Source: Phycisphaerae bacterium (GTDB lineage: Bacteria > Planctomycetota > Phycisphaerae > UBA1845 > PWPN01). From it: 64,000 bases of DNA. The stretch covers positions 122,643-186,642 of the forward strand of contig JAGNEZ010000005.1 of the NCBI GenBank assembly GCA_018003015.1, in the 5' to 3' direction. Below are positions 34,716 to 45,462 of this stretch, piece after piece. Made by a program: the position numbers and the translations under genes. The stretch's first letter is position 1. Each line of letters begins with the position of its first letter. The notes beneath the pieces were generated by a model. It searched no databases and was not told the DNA's origin. It saw only the letters and a list, made by a program, of their open reading frames with translations.

Positions 34716-36818
34716 TCACTCGGCAAGTTTCGGTACGAGGTGCTGCCGCGCCGCGCCATCGATGGTCACTTCGTACACCAACGAAGCCTCCCGAGGCGGG
34801 AGCAGCCGGAGCTTCGCAGAACGCGGCAAGTCGGAGACAATCCACACCGCGGCGAAGACCATTCGCCGCCCCGGTGACCGGACCATCGCCATCGGGATTC
34901 GACCCGAGTCAGGCCGGTCGCTGGCCGGATAATCCAGCAGGATCACCTCCTGAACCCCGACCGAGCCCATGTGGAGTTGGAGCAGAACCTCTCCGCTCCC
35001 CCACCGGAGTTCGATCGGACCGGAAGGAACGAACGCCCGACCATTCCGGAGCCATCTCCACGCCCCCACTTTCGGCAGTTCGAACGGGCGGCACCGCTTC
35101 TTCAACTCCAGGTCAAGTTCATCCGGGGCCTGGGCCTCCTTGTCCATGGCGTGCACAATCCAGTCGATCTGCCGCTCGCGACCCCCGCAGTCGACCTGAA
35201 AAACGTCCAGCACGTGGTCCGCGGCCATGGCCACGGTCCGCATCTGCCGCACGCCCTCGTACAGAAGCCCCTCGTCGTCACATGCAGTAACCCTCTTCTC
35301 GTCCGGCAGATCGCGAAACTCCACCAGCCGGAGAAGCCGCCCGGTCCCGCGCTGGTCCTGACCGTCGATCATGACCGTGTTCTGGCTCAGCCCTCCACGG
35401 TTGAGCTGCCGCTGAATCTCGGAACTGAATGCGTGCGGCGTCGTGGAGATGCCCTCGACGTCCGGAATCAGCAGCCGCTTGCGGCCAAACAGCATCAGAC
35501 CGAGCTTGTCCGCGTTGGAGTGCACACCAGAGCGGTCGTAGGTCAGGAACGCACAGCGAGCGCCCGAATCCCAGTAGGACGCGTCCTCGCTGGAACGAAG
35601 AAACGCGTAACCGTGCTCCGGCCGGAGCAGGCTGCGAATCGCCGGAGCTGGAACATCGGCCGGTAGCGCCGGGGCGAAGATCGCGTCGATCCCTCGCCTG
35701 TCGTTGTGCCGGAGCAGCCACGCGTGTTTCGGGTCGCCCCATGCAGCCCACGCCGCCTCGTACGAAGATACCTCCCACAGACGCACACGCCGCCCATACG
35801 CGTCGCCAATCGGCGGAATCAGACCGTCCGGCGCCAGGACGTCGAACATCGCGTCATAGGCCTGCTTCAACGTGCGCCCGTTCGCCCCGACGATCTCCAA
35901 AATCGAAGGCTTGAATCCCACTCGTCGCTGGCAATTCCCGAAGAGGATCATCGGATCCACGGCCGCAAACTGATAGGTGAGACTGCTCTCACACCATAGC
36001 CCGTTGTCCAGCAGACCTTCCTCCAGCAGCGGAACCATTCCCCGACGGCCGTGCAGGCAGAACTCGACCATCTCCGGCCGGCCATAAAACAGGCCCAGCA
36101 GTCCAAGTATGGCCTTGTGCCAGGCAAGATGGTTGTTCAGCCCACCCCCAATGCCGTGGTCGATCCAGTAGACGTCGTTCCGGGCAACGGCCCAGGCCAG
36201 ACGGGCCATCATCGCGTCCAGCGCCGCACGCTGTCCGGACCCGAGGCGATCGAACAACACGTCATAGGCCTTCAGGGCATGAATCCCCCACCCGGCATAG
36301 TTCATGCCCACGTCGTAATGCTCTGCCCGAAAAGAGTACGGAGCCAGGTTCATGAGCATGGCAGTCGCCCGCTCGGCGTACCGCTCTTGGCCGGTCAGCA
36401 GCCACGCCGTGGCCAAAACCGCCGCCCCATGGGCGTAACTCGTGGGCTCGATGCACGTGTGAACGTAGACCTCGGGGTAGGTGGCCTCCCATGGCTTGGT
36501 GGCCGCCTCACCCCACCAGCCCTCGTCCAGCGGCTTGATCTCGGCCTCCAGCTTCGGGTCAGCCACGGCCAGGAACCGCCGGAGCACCTCGCGGCCACCG
36601 GCATCTTCCACCGCCCGGCGCTTCGCTCGCTCAACCTCGGCGGCGGTGAAGAAGAGTCTCGGGTGATCCCCGGGAGCGGCGTCGGCCTCCAGGCGGCCGA
36701 TCTCGAAGGGCAGCCCCTGGATCGCTGGAACCGACTGGCCAAGAGCCAGACAAGCCCCAGAACCTCCCAACGCCAGCAGCAGACCACGGCACGCGGCGAC
36801 AAACGGCAACCATCGCAT
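34716..36818 (-). CDS. Heparinase II/III family polysaccharide lyase
   Basis: The 700-residue protein starts at 36818 with GGAGGGTGGAG upstream and an N-terminal signal (LLLALGGSGACLALGQS). The N-terminal alpha/alpha toroid (60-390) contains NYAGWGIHALKAYDVL and GLNNHLAWHKAILGL, with the Asn/His of the active-site cleft. The heparinase II/III beta-sandwich follows, marked by SGVHSNADKLGLMLFGRKRLLIPD near 455-478. Such enzymes cleave uronic-acid linkages of heparin, heparan, alginate or related polymers by beta-elimination. The exact substrate is not clear. The transcript is ended by a strong terminator at 34555-34587. Confidence 0.85.
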   Translation of the reverse strand: MRWLPFVAACRGLLLALGGSGACLALGQSVPAIQGLPFEIGRLEADAAPGDHPRLFFTAAEVERAKRRAVEDAGGREVLRRFLAVADPKLEAEIKPLDEGWWGEAATKPWEATYPEVYVHTCIEPTSYAHGAAVLATAWLLTGQERYAERATAMLMNLAPYSFRAEHYDVGMNYAGWGIHALKAYDVLFDRLGSGQRAALDAMMARLAWAVARNDVYWIDHGIGGGLNNHLAWHKAILGLLGLFYGRPEMVEFCLHGRRGMVPLLEEGLLDNGLWCESSLTYQFAAVDPMILFGNCQRRVGFKPSILEIVGANGRTLKQAYDAMFDVLAPDGLIPPIGDAYGRRVRLWEVSSYEAAWAAWGDPKHAWLLRHNDRRGIDAIFAPALPADVPAPAIRSLLRPEHGYAFLRSSEDASYWDSGARCAFLTYDRSGVHSNADKLGLMLFGRKRLLIPDVEGISTTPHAFSSEIQRQLNRGGLSQNTVMIDGQDQRGTGRLLRLVEFRDLPDEKRVTACDDEGLLYEGVRQMRTVAMAADHVLDVFQVDCGGRERQIDWIVHAMDKEAQAPDELDLELKKRCRPFELPKVGAWRWLRNGRAFVPSGPIELRWGSGEVLLQLHMGSVGVQEVILLDYPASDRPDSGRIPMAMVRSPGRRMVFAAVWIVSDLPRSAKLRLLPPREASLVYEVTIDGAARQHLVPKLAE

Positions 36819-37004
36819 GGCCGCAGTCTCCACCCTCCCTCGGGAACCTGTCAAGAGGCGAAGCAGCGATCGCAAGCCGCCGACCTCACCCCCCACGCCC
36901 ACCCGCCCCGCCCAGCCGTCCCTCGCCGGGACACCCGACATGATATGAACAGGGAAGAAAACCACGCCCCACCCGCCTTCCCAACGGTTCCCCTAACGGT
37001 CGGC

Positions 37005-37038
37005 TTCGTTTCGCCAGAGGGTTGGGTTCGTTTCGCCA
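37005..37038. repeat. Two copies of a 12-bp intergenic direct repeat
   Basis: TTCGTTTCGCCA occurs at 37005-37016 and 37027-37038, a period of 22 bases, in the gap between the heparinase-like and sensor kinase genes. It resembles short intergenic motifs I associate with planctomycete genomes. Confidence 0.5.
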
Positions 37039-37078
37039 AATGACTGCTGGGACCCGTGGGGCACCCAAACCCCTCGCC

Positions 37079-38878
37079 TCACGTTAGCGACGGCAGCGGA
37101 CGGAGGATGGTCTCGGGACACTCGACGGGCAGAACAACGGTGAAGCGGGAACCCTTGCCCAACTCGCTGTCCACTCGGATCGAGCCGCCAAGCATGTGCA
37201 CGAGTTCCTTGCTGATCGCCAGACCGAGGCCGGAGCCGCCGTGCTCGCGAGTCACTGAGGAGTCGAGCTGGCGAAAACGTTCGAAAATCCGCTCCTGGTC
37301 CTCCGGGGCAATGCCCGGACCGGTGTCGGCCACCGACAGGCGAACCGACTTCACGCCGTCCTGGGGAGCTGCTTCCATCCGGATGGTGCCGCCCTCTGGA
37401 GTGTACTTGATGGCATTGCTGAGCAGGTTGTAGAGCACCTGGCGAACCTTGCCCGCGTCCGAGTTCATCATCGGCAGGCCTTCGTCGAGTTCGATCGCCA
37501 GGGTGAGCTGCTTCTTGTCGGCCAGCGGACGGGTGAAGTCGGCCAGGCCCTCGCAGATGTCCTGCAGGGCAAAACGCGAACGGTGCAGCTCGACCTTGCC
37601 GGCCTCGATCTTGGCCAGCTCCAGCAGGTCGTTGATCAGGTCGAGGAGCATCCGTCCGCTGACCAGAATATTGTGAGCGTAACGATGCAGCCGGCTGCGA
37701 TCGACCTCGCCCTCACCCTGCGACGAGTCGCGAAGCAGGTCGGCGAACCCGATGATCGAGGCCAGCGGAGTGCGCAGCTCGTGACTGACCACCGCCAGGA
37801 ACTCGCTCTTCAGCCGGTTGGACTCGTACAGGGCCACGTTGGTCTCGGCCAGCTCGCCCAGCCGGGTATCCAGCGAGCGGTTGATCGTCTCGAGCTCGAC
37901 CCGGGCTCGCTCGAGCTGGCTGAGCATCTCGTTGAACGCCTCGCCGAGGTTCTCAAACTCGTCGCCGGTGTTGATCACCGCCCGGGCGTTGAGATTGCCG
38001 CCGGCAATGTCCTCGGCCAACACGGTCAGATCGCGCACCGGAGCAAGGATGAACTTCTGAACGATCAGATAAAACACCAGAATCGCCAGGAAGCCGGCGA
38101 TGAAGCCCGCCAGGATGATCACCACCCGGATCCACATCAGGGCGGCGTCCGAACGTGCGGATTCGAGGTTCATCTCCACCAGGCCCAGCAACGGGCGGCG
38201 GCCGGAACCGGTGTCCTCGCCACGGACCGCCAGGATCACCCGGTAGGTGGTCGACCCGCCCGGCCGACGCTCAGGCTGCTGCATCTCCTGCAGAGCCTCT
38301 TCCTTGGTCATCGCCTCCACGCAGCGGCGGCGGAAGTCGTCCAACACCAGCCCGGTCGGCTGAAGCGTCCGGATGACCTCGCGCCCCGCGGCCACGAGAC
38401 TCAATACGCCCCGCTGCTGCCACTCGTCCGGAATGAACCTCCATCCACCCACGGCAAGCGCGACACCGGGCGGGGGCCGCACATGACGGCGAACAGCCTT
38501 GACCGGGGGATCCATGACCCGGGCAATGCCGGCCAGCGGAGCCAGAAAGGACTCCACGCTCACCGGACCCGGCAAGGCCGGCGGCAACTGAAGCAACACC
38601 GGCTTCTGGGCGGGCAGGTTCAGCGACTTGGTGTTGTCGTCCCACCATTGATTGATCCGGGTCTGCTGCTGGTTCCAGTTCGTGCTCGTCGGGTCGAGAA
38701 GAGCCCGGCCCAGGACGGCCAGATGCCGGGCCCGCTGAATGTTGCGGTCGTGCACGAATGTGGCCAGCGAGTACCAGGGCACGAACAGGGCCGAACCAAT
38801 GATCAGGGCCACGGCCATGCCGAACAGGAGACGGCACTTGGCGGCCAGTGATAGCGAGAGCATCCCGGGTCGAGCCAT
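37079..38878 (-). CDS. Membrane sensor histidine kinase with HAMP domain
   Basis: The 599-residue kinase has TM1 (LLFGMAVALIIGSALFVPW, 17-35), a periplasmic sensor of about 210 residues, TM2 (WIRVVIILAGFIAGFLAILVF, near 248-268), a HAMP linker (ILAPVRDLTVLAEDIAGGN), a short coiled coil (FENLGEAFNEMLSQLERARV), HisKA with His366 (VVSHELRTPLASIIGF), and HATPase_c with N-box QVLYNLLSNAIKYT, G1 DTGPGIAPED and G2 [13 protein letters not shown]. All phosphotransfer residues are present, so it should autophosphorylate. No response regulator is adjacent, so its partner is elsewhere. This is the only intact kinase in the window. Confidence 0.93.
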   Translation of the reverse strand: MARPGMLSLSLAAKCRLLFGMAVALIIGSALFVPWYSLATFVHDRNIQRARHLAVLGRALLDPTSTNWNQQQTRINQWWDDNTKSLNLPAQKPVLLQLPPALPGPVSVESFLAPLAGIARVMDPPVKAVRRHVRPPPGVALAVGGWRFIPDEWQQRGVLSLVAAGREVIRTLQPTGLVLDDFRRRCVEAMTKEEALQEMQQPERRPGGSTTYRVILAVRGEDTGSGRRPLLGLVEMNLESARSDAALMWIRVVIILAGFIAGFLAILVFYLIVQKFILAPVRDLTVLAEDIAGGNLNARAVINTGDEFENLGEAFNEMLSQLERARVELETINRSLDTRLGELAETNVALYESNRLKSEFLAVVSHELRTPLASIIGFADLLRDSSQGEGEVDRSRLHRYAHNILVSGRMLLDLINDLLELAKIEAGKVELHRSRFALQDICEGLADFTRPLADKKQLTLAIELDEGLPMMNSDAGKVRQVLYNLLSNAIKYTPEGGTIRMEAAPQDGVKSVRLSVADTGPGIAPEDQERIFERFRQLDSSVTREHGGSGLGLAISKELVHMLGGSIRVDSELGKGSRFTVVLPVECPETILRPLPSLT

Positions 38879-39110
38879 GGAAGGGAATTGTACCGGCCAC
38901 CATGAGATGCGTCATCGGGAAAGCAGAAACAAGTGCGGAGCTCAGCCAAAGAGCCCGACCCCGCGAGTGAGCAGGAAAGGGGGTGATGAGTCCTGACCAC
39001 GCGCCGAAAAGAGCACGAACGGGCAAACCAGGCCCACCCGTGATTCGAGACTCATCACTCGCCGTCGACGACTCGCCGGCGGCCGCCGCTTACAGTAGAC
39101 TGCCCGGCCT

Positions 39111-40646
39111 ATGGTGACGCGGCGAACGGTGGCGGCATGGACGACATTCCTGACCGTGACGGCGGTGCTCGGGGGCACACTGGCCTACGCGGCATACTAC
39201 CGCAGCGACCGGTACCGCCGGAGCGTGGAGACGGATCTGACCGACTTCTTCGGAATGCCCTTCGAGGTGGGCGGAATCCAGGCCCACAGCTTCACCGCTC
39301 GGCGACTCATGAACGTCCATGTCTGGCTGCCGGAGCGACGGGCCAGGATCTTCAGCGCGCCGCTCATCCTCTGGGACAAACGCGATCCCGAAGCCCAGGG
39401 CGGGGCAGGCATCCACGTCCACGATGCCGCCTGGTCGATCGGATCGGAAGACTGGCGATCGGAGGACTATATGCAGGTTCTTCGAGCCAGCCTGGCCCAC
39501 GACTTCAATCAGCTCAACCTCCGCCAGGTACGGTTTCACAGCGCCCGGATCGACTGGCCGCGGCGGGATTTCCACCTGGCCGCCGAGGGCGTGAACGGCC
39601 GGGTCACGTTCGCGACCGACGGCAAGGGCCTGGCGGAGCTCAGCTGCACCTCACTCAACGGCCAGCCGGTTTCGGACCCGATCCGGATCCGGGCCCGGAT
39701 CGACCCCGAGGCCGAGGAGTTTCTGCCGGAGGTCACGCTGCACGTGCCGCACGTGCCCCTGACCGGACTGGGACTCGCCGGACTGGTGGCATCCCCCGTG
39801 ACCCAAGGCTCATTCAGCGGCAGAATGACCGTGCGGAAGGCGTCGGCTGGCGACGAAGTCCAGCTCGTCGGCGCGGTCGACGACGTCCGGCTGGAGGAGT
39901 TCACGCCCCGGCTGCCGGGCGGAGCCGTCCCGGCGGTGGTCACCCTGGACATCCGGGACGCCCTGATCCGCGACCGGCAGCTGCTACGACTCGAGTTCAC
40001 CGGGCAGATACGGAAACTGGGAATCGAGCAGCTGCTCTCTCGCTGGTCAATACCACCCATAGGGGGCGAAGGGGGCCTCAACGTCTACCGCGGACTGATC
40101 ACCGACGCCGGCATCGAGGACCTGCGGCTCGACGGACAGTGGGACGGGGCCTCCCTGGACAAGCTGGTCACCGCGACCTTGGGACGCGGCGGCCTGAACG
40201 GAACCCTGAACGTACGCATCAACTCGCTGATCATCGCGAAGAACGAGATCGTCACCGCCGACGTGGACGTGACCGCTCGGCCGCCCACGAACGGCAAGGG
40301 CACCCTGAGCAAGGTGTTCCTGACTTTCCTGATGGAGAAATTCCTCAACAAGGCCATCCCCCAGGCCGCCCTGGCATTGCTCCCGGAGGAGGTCGAGTAC
40401 AGCCGCATGGGCGCCAAAGTGCTGGTCGACCGCCGGCGAGTACGAATCCTCGGAACCCAGGCGGCCACCGGGCAATCCCTGCTGACCATCCCTCTGGCCG
40501 GACACGATCTCCCCGCCCTACCCCTGGATGTGAGCCTGGAACTGGGCCCGCTCACCGAAAACGTGTGGCCGAACCTCAAGGTCCTGGCGGAACGTGCCAA
40601 AGAGCGAATAAAGCACCCTAATACTCAGAAAGGAGGTATAAAGTAG
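39111..40646 (+). CDS. AsmA-like membrane-anchored protein
   Basis: The 511-residue protein has one N-terminal membrane segment (TFLTVTAVLGGTLAYAAYY, 13-31) and a long beta-rich periplasmic part with repeated strands (HVWLPERRARIFSAPL, ARIDPEAEEFLPEVTLHVP). This layout resembles AsmA/YdbH-type proteins, which act in lipid transport or outer-membrane assembly. No strong ribosome site precedes the ATG. The final codons overlap an AAAGGAGGT sequence (around 40630), unusual at the end of a gene. Assignment is by overall pattern and moderate. Confidence 0.55.
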   Translation: MVTRRTVAAWTTFLTVTAVLGGTLAYAAYYRSDRYRRSVETDLTDFFGMPFEVGGIQAHSFTARRLMNVHVWLPERRARIFSAPLILWDKRDPEAQGGAGIHVHDAAWSIGSEDWRSEDYMQVLRASLAHDFNQLNLRQVRFHSARIDWPRRDFHLAAEGVNGRVTFATDGKGLAELSCTSLNGQPVSDPIRIRARIDPEAEEFLPEVTLHVPHVPLTGLGLAGLVASPVTQGSFSGRMTVRKASAGDEVQLVGAVDDVRLEEFTPRLPGGAVPAVVTLDIRDALIRDRQLLRLEFTGQIRKLGIEQLLSRWSIPPIGGEGGLNVYRGLITDAGIEDLRLDGQWDGASLDKLVTATLGRGGLNGTLNVRINSLIIAKNEIVTADVDVTARPPTNGKGTLSKVFLTFLMEKFLNKAIPQAALALLPEEVEYSRMGAKVLVDRRRVRILGTQAATGQSLLTIPLAGHDLPALPLDVSLELGPLTENVWPNLKVLAERAKERIKHPNTQKGGIK

Positions 40647-40783
40647 CTAAGGGCGATCTCCCCATCGCGAGCCAGGACCCGGGACAGCGGCGGCCCCGAG
40701 GCCCCAGGCCCGACCCCCGACGGGCTGACGGGTCCTGCCTCCCGGACCCGCGCTTCCCCTCGCTCCGGGCTGACTCCCCGCGG

Positions 40784-42487
40784 CTACTGAACCGGGGGAG
40801 TGAGGGCGAACTCCCAGAGGGTCGGACCTTCCGTGGCCTCGGTGATGTTCAGCCGCACGTAGCGGGCAGTCACCGGCGCGAACTTGAGCCGGCAGCGACG
40901 ACCGATCGTCGTCCCGGTCGCGAACGTCCGCCAGCTGTCGCCATCCTTGTACTGGAGTTCGAACGCCCGAACACGCTCGTAGGCCTCGCGCAGCGTCGCC
41001 CGGTCAAAGGTCTTGGCCTCGCCCAGATCCACCTCCAACCAGGCGGAGCGGGTGCCCGCATCCGTCGCCCAACGCGTGGCGTCGTTCTCGTCCACGGCCT
41101 TGTCCGGCCCGTGCGCGTCGCTGTTCTGAAAGACGTTCGATGCGGTGGCCTTCTTGCCGGTGGTCAGCGAAACGCCGCCCGTCGCCACCGGGGGAATGTC
41201 CATCGCCGGACAGTCCAGCTCGAGCACCACGATGGTGTCCGGATCTCTGCGATCGGGGGCCGGTACGCCGACGGTGATGCCCTTCTCGCCTTGCCTGACC
41301 GTGACCGTGCCGCCGCCGAGCAGGGAACTGGCCACAATCCTGGCCTTGATGGCCGGCAGGGCCAGCAGGTCCTCGCCGTCCGGCCACTCGAGCACGTGAA
41401 GGTAGACCTTCTTGCCCCGATGGGTGCTCGCCCCCCAGAGGCCGGGCATGAACGGCCCGCCCCGCGTGGCGTAGAGGGCCTCCCCCGCGACCTTGAGCCA
41501 TTGGCCCATGCCGCGCAGCACGTCCACCTGCCGCGGCTCGATCTCTCCCGAGGGCATCGGCCCGACGTTGAGCAGCAGGTTGCCATCGCCGCCGGCACAA
41601 CGGACCAGGGTGTGCACGCATTCCTTGAGCGATTTGAGGTTGTCGTTGGGCTTCCATGCCCACTGCTGGCATATGGTGATGCAAGACTCCCAAGGCCTCT
41701 TGATGTCGAACCGGCCGATGGTCTGCTCGGGCGTGCCGAAGTCGCCCGGCAGACCCGCCCGGTTGTTGAGCAGGATGTGCGGCTGGAGCGTGCGGATCAT
41801 CTTGAAGAGGTTTTCGGAGTCCCAGTCCTTGGCCGTGCCGCCCAGCCCGTCGAACCAGATGATGTCCACCCGGCCGTAGTGGCTGCACAGCTCGCGGAGC
41901 TGACCATGAAGATACGCGATGTACTTGGCGTGCTCGGCCGTACGGTAGTCCGGGTGATGCCAATCCGGCGGCGAGTAGTAGAAGCCGAGGCGCATCCCGG
42001 CCTGGTGACAGGCCCTGGCCAACTCGGCGACAATGTCGCGGCGGAACGGCGATTCCGGGCTGGTGATCTTGTAGTCGGTGAGCTTGGAGTCGAAGTTGGT
42101 GAAGCCGTCGTGGTGCTTGGTGGTAAAGACCAGGTACCTCATGCCCGCGTCCTGGGCGATGCGCACCCACTCGTCGGCGTTGAACCTGACCGGGTTGAAC
42201 TTCTTGTAGAGGTTGTCATAGACCTCGAGCGGAACCTCGCCCTTGCCGCCGGTCCCGCGTCGCTCGCCGCCGCGCGACCAGCCGATCTCGGTGCCCTGCA
42301 GGCTCACCGGCCCCCAGTGCACGAACAGGCCGAACCGCGCCTCGCGCCACCATTGCATGTCCTGAGGACTGGCCCGCAAGTACTCCTTGACCTCTTGGAT
42401 CGCGACCGGCGGGGCGTCCTCGCCCGCCAACCTGCCGGTGCCGACCATCAGTAACAACGCCGCCGAGACGATGCTCATCTTGCTCAT
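40784..42487 (-). CDS. Alpha-L-fucosidase (GH29) with F5/8-type C-terminal domain
   Basis: The 567-residue enzyme has a signal peptide (1-22) and a GH29 TIM barrel: RFGLFVHWGPVSLQG near 51-65, TTKHHDGFTNFDSK near 122-135 and the nucleophile Asp213 in VDIIWFDGLGG. A beta domain follows, and residues 440-567 form a discoidin (F5/8 C)-like carbohydrate-binding module (DENDATRWATDAGTRSAWLEVDLG). It removes alpha-linked L-fucose from glycans. AAGGAG lies nine bases upstream of the ATG. It follows the beta-helix gene by 25 bases on the same strand, so they probably form an operon for fucosylated polysaccharide. Confidence 0.95.
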   Translation of the reverse strand: MSKMSIVSAALLLMVGTGRLAGEDAPPVAIQEVKEYLRASPQDMQWWREARFGLFVHWGPVSLQGTEIGWSRGGERRGTGGKGEVPLEVYDNLYKKFNPVRFNADEWVRIAQDAGMRYLVFTTKHHDGFTNFDSKLTDYKITSPESPFRRDIVAELARACHQAGMRLGFYYSPPDWHHPDYRTAEHAKYIAYLHGQLRELCSHYGRVDIIWFDGLGGTAKDWDSENLFKMIRTLQPHILLNNRAGLPGDFGTPEQTIGRFDIKRPWESCITICQQWAWKPNDNLKSLKECVHTLVRCAGGDGNLLLNVGPMPSGEIEPRQVDVLRGMGQWLKVAGEALYATRGGPFMPGLWGASTHRGKKVYLHVLEWPDGEDLLALPAIKARIVASSLLGGGTVTVRQGEKGITVGVPAPDRRDPDTIVVLELDCPAMDIPPVATGGVSLTTGKKATASNVFQNSDAHGPDKAVDENDATRWATDAGTRSAWLEVDLGEAKTFDRATLREAYERVRAFELQYKDGDSWRTFATGTTIGRRCRLKFAPVTARYVRLNITEATEGPTLWEFALTPPVQ

Positions 42488-42512
42488 CCGCCATGACTCC
42501 TTATAGAGTTAT

Positions 42513-45233
42513 TCAGGGTTCATTGGATAACCGGATGTTGTCCAGGTAGCTCGCCGCCTTCTCCCTGCCGTTGCTCACGAAGCCAAGCCATTCAAGCCGT
42601 TCGAAGCCGGGGCTGCCGTGGGCCAGGCCGGCGAACCGCCTCGGTTGCTGATCCGGCAGCGTCACGCTCAACGCCCACTTCCCGTCGGCCTTCGGGCCAA
42701 GGCCCGCGGCCATCTCGACGTGGACCCACCGGCCGATCGGCCATTCGACAAGGGCTTTGCCTCCGACATGCAGCTGACCCTCCCGGATAGACAGGGTCGG
42801 CCCGACACGGTATGGGCTGGCCGCGTCCCGCCACTCGATGTAGACGACCGCTCCGGGATCGGTCCGGAGATCGCAGCTCATGCGCGTCACGCCTGCCGTG
42901 TGGCTCGGAGCATAGTGGAAATGCGGCGAGAAGTCGTGCTCCAGACCCGGGGCGTCAGTGATCTTCAGGCTTCGCTTGCCCCCCCGAGCGGCCTCCTCGG
43001 TCACGCCGATCGAGTCCCCCTTGTTCTCGGTGTGAACCGTGGCCAGCGGCACCGGCAAGCCGACCAACAGGTCCTCGAAATCCTCGTCGATCGACAAGGG
43101 CGGCAGCGGCGGCGGATCGGCCGCCCGTTCCACCTCGGGATAGCTGATCGCTTTCGCCTTCCGGACCCAGGCCGCGTCGCCATAGACACCCGCCCTGCCG
43201 TAGTCGAACGGCTTGAAGCCGATCTTGGCCGCCGGCGATCCGTCCCGGAGCCGGAAGTCGCGGCGCCCGGCATCAACGAACAGCGGATCGGCCACGACCG
43301 AGCCCGCCTCCTGGCCCGTCGCCTGCCACTGCTCCAGCGTCTTGCCGGCGAAGGTCACCGGCTTGCCCGACGCGTCCCAGTAGAGGTTGCGCTCGGTCTT
43401 GACGTTGGCATCATTCCACTTGCCGCTCAACAGCTCGCTGGTGTCCCAGTACACGATATTGCCGACCAGGGTGAAGGACAGATGCTCCTCGACGCGCGAT
43501 CGCTGAATCTGCCCGTCCTTGCTAAAGGCCAGGATGTTGTTGCGGATCACGTTCTCCCTGCCGTAATGCTGATGGTAACAGCCGGTGTTCACGTTGTAGA
43601 CCAGGTTGTTCTCGAGGACGATCCCGGTGCTGCCCTCATCGTTGTAGAGGCCCCAGCCGCCCCGACCATACCGGTCGTAGGAGTCAACGTCGTGGATGAC
43701 GTTGTTGCTGACCGTGGTCCCGGGCGAGATGCCCAGCGTATAGACCCCGCCCATGTCGCTGAGGACTCCCCACCCGATGTGGTGGATGTGGTTGAAGTCG
43801 ATGGTGTTATGGTGGGCCAGGCTCTGGCCGTAGCCCCAGGTCCAGCCGGCGGAGACACCGGTGTAGCGCAGGCCGCTGATGTCGTTGTGGGTCACCTGGT
43901 TGTAGGGGCTCTGGCCAATCCATACACCGACCGCGCCCATGAAGATGTGGCCGGCCGATCGGATGATGTTGTTGTCCACCACGATGTGGTCGGTGCGCAG
44001 CGGTCCTTCTGGATGAATTGTCGCCTCACCGATCCGCACGCCGCCCGCCCCGAGGTCGTACAGCTCGTTCCGCACGATCCGGCAGTGGGAACATCCCTGC
44101 CGCATCCAGATGCCGTACAGGCCGACGTGCTCGATGGTGCAGTCCTCGATCGCGACCCCGCGGGCGTGATCGGCGGTGACCACGCCGGCGATGGCGGCAG
44201 CGGCCTGGGAATCGCTGTGGCCCTGCGGTTCGAGGACGAAGCGGGCGTGGCGGAAGGTCAGGCCCCTGAAGTGCACGTGCTCGACCTTGCTGTCGGGCTT
44301 GCCGCGGATAAGGAGGAACTGATCAGCCAGCGGGGCCACGACCGCGACCTTAGCCGGGTCCTCGCCGGGCAGCGGCCTGTAAGACAGCGTGCCGTCGCGA
44401 TCGAGGAACCACTCGCCAGGCTCGTCCAGAGCCTCCCTAAAGTTCTCGAGGTGATACCGCTGGTGCGGCCCGAGCCACTGAAAGGCCCAGCGGGCCGGGC
44501 CGGTCGTCATCACCGTGTTCTTCTTCGCGTGGACGGCCGCCAGCCTCAGATGGGATACCTCCCACGAATGATAGGCGACCAGGTCAACATCCCGCAGCTG
44601 TTCGTCATTCTTCCCAACGAGGGCCCGGATGTCCTCGGGGCGGGCCACGAATGCCCGCCGGCCCAGGTCGGCCGGCTGACCGGTGAGCGGATCGATACCC
44701 TTGTCCACTCGCCACACGGTGTAGTAGTAGCCCTCGTTCGGTGATCGCGCCCGGGTCGCCCGCCGGCCGTCGACGAAGAGTTGCTCGAAGTAGAATGTCC
44801 CTTCCCTGACACCCGGGACTTGGACCGTCCAGACACCGTCAGAACCGACGGTGAAGCCGGTGATTCGCCGTCCGCCGTCGAATACCGGCCGGGCCCCCTT
44901 CTGGGCTGCGTAGACTATCGGCGCCGCTTCCGTACCCCCGTCACCGGCCTCGAGCAGAAGTGCGTCGGTCATCGGATAGGTTCCCTCGGCCACCAGCACT
45001 TGAACGGGCCCGGCCGGGGCACCCTTCTCCTTGAGCTTGCGGATTGCGTCTCGGGCGCCCTGAAGTGAGGCCAGCGGCCCGTCGGTCTTGCCGGGATTGG
45101 GGTCCGCGGATGCGCCCGACCAGGCGTCGTTGCCGACCGGCGAGACGTAGAGCGTGATCGCGGAGGAGGAGACGCCTGCGGCCAGAAGCACCACTCCTGC
45201 CATCGCGATCGAGAGGGATCTGGAATACACCAT
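42513..45233 (-). CDS. Secreted right-handed parallel beta-helix protein
   Basis: The 906-residue protein starts at 45233 ([20 protein letters not shown], signal peptide) with AGGGAG upstream. After [13 protein letters not shown], the usual opening of planctomycete and Bacteroidetes beta-helix proteins, come a propeptide-like region and repeated coils ([35 protein letters not shown]) between about residues 330 and 640. A C-terminal jelly-roll (~740-906) looks like a laminin-G or CBM fold. Members are pectate-lyase-like or glycosidases such as GH141. Catalytic residues cannot be fixed by eye. It is upstream of and probably co-transcribed with the alpha-L-fucosidase. Confidence 0.85.
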   Translation of the reverse strand: MVYSRSLSIAMAGVVLLAAGVSSSAITLYVSPVGNDAWSGASADPNPGKTDGPLASLQGARDAIRKLKEKGAPAGPVQVLVAEGTYPMTDALLLEAGDGGTEAAPIVYAAQKGARPVFDGGRRITGFTVGSDGVWTVQVPGVREGTFYFEQLFVDGRRATRARSPNEGYYYTVWRVDKGIDPLTGQPADLGRRAFVARPEDIRALVGKNDEQLRDVDLVAYHSWEVSHLRLAAVHAKKNTVMTTGPARWAFQWLGPHQRYHLENFREALDEPGEWFLDRDGTLSYRPLPGEDPAKVAVVAPLADQFLLIRGKPDSKVEHVHFRGLTFRHARFVLEPQGHSDSQAAAAIAGVVTADHARGVAIEDCTIEHVGLYGIWMRQGCSHCRIVRNELYDLGAGGVRIGEATIHPEGPLRTDHIVVDNNIIRSAGHIFMGAVGVWIGQSPYNQVTHNDISGLRYTGVSAGWTWGYGQSLAHHNTIDFNHIHHIGWGVLSDMGGVYTLGISPGTTVSNNVIHDVDSYDRYGRGGWGLYNDEGSTGIVLENNLVYNVNTGCYHQHYGRENVIRNNILAFSKDGQIQRSRVEEHLSFTLVGNIVYWDTSELLSGKWNDANVKTERNLYWDASGKPVTFAGKTLEQWQATGQEAGSVVADPLFVDAGRRDFRLRDGSPAAKIGFKPFDYGRAGVYGDAAWVRKAKAISYPEVERAADPPPLPPLSIDEDFEDLLVGLPVPLATVHTENKGDSIGVTEEAARGGKRSLKITDAPGLEHDFSPHFHYAPSHTAGVTRMSCDLRTDPGAVVYIEWRDAASPYRVGPTLSIREGQLHVGGKALVEWPIGRWVHVEMAAGLGPKADGKWALSVTLPDQQPRRFAGLAHGSPGFERLEWLGFVSNGREKAASYLDNIRLSNEP

Positions 45234-45462
45234 GACGTGTGTTCTCCCTGCTGAAGCAAGTTCGCCCACCGACCGAGGCATTCGGGGACTGCCGATCAGG
45301 GCCGCCCGTCGGGATCATATCTCCCCCCCGGAGACAGAGCCAGTGCGATTCAAGGTGGAATGGTGCCGGCGGGCTGGCCCAATCACCACCCGGACGGTTA
45401 CCATGGTCCGAACCGCTTCGCGGAATGACCGACGATGCTGCAGATGGCCGGAGGAATCGACG

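Noticed and set aside
42618..44744. Long open frame (708 codons) on the plus strand opposite the beta-helix gene
   Set aside because: It mirrors the codons of the minus-strand gene, has no ribosome site and a Val/Gly/Arg-heavy composition without any domain pattern.
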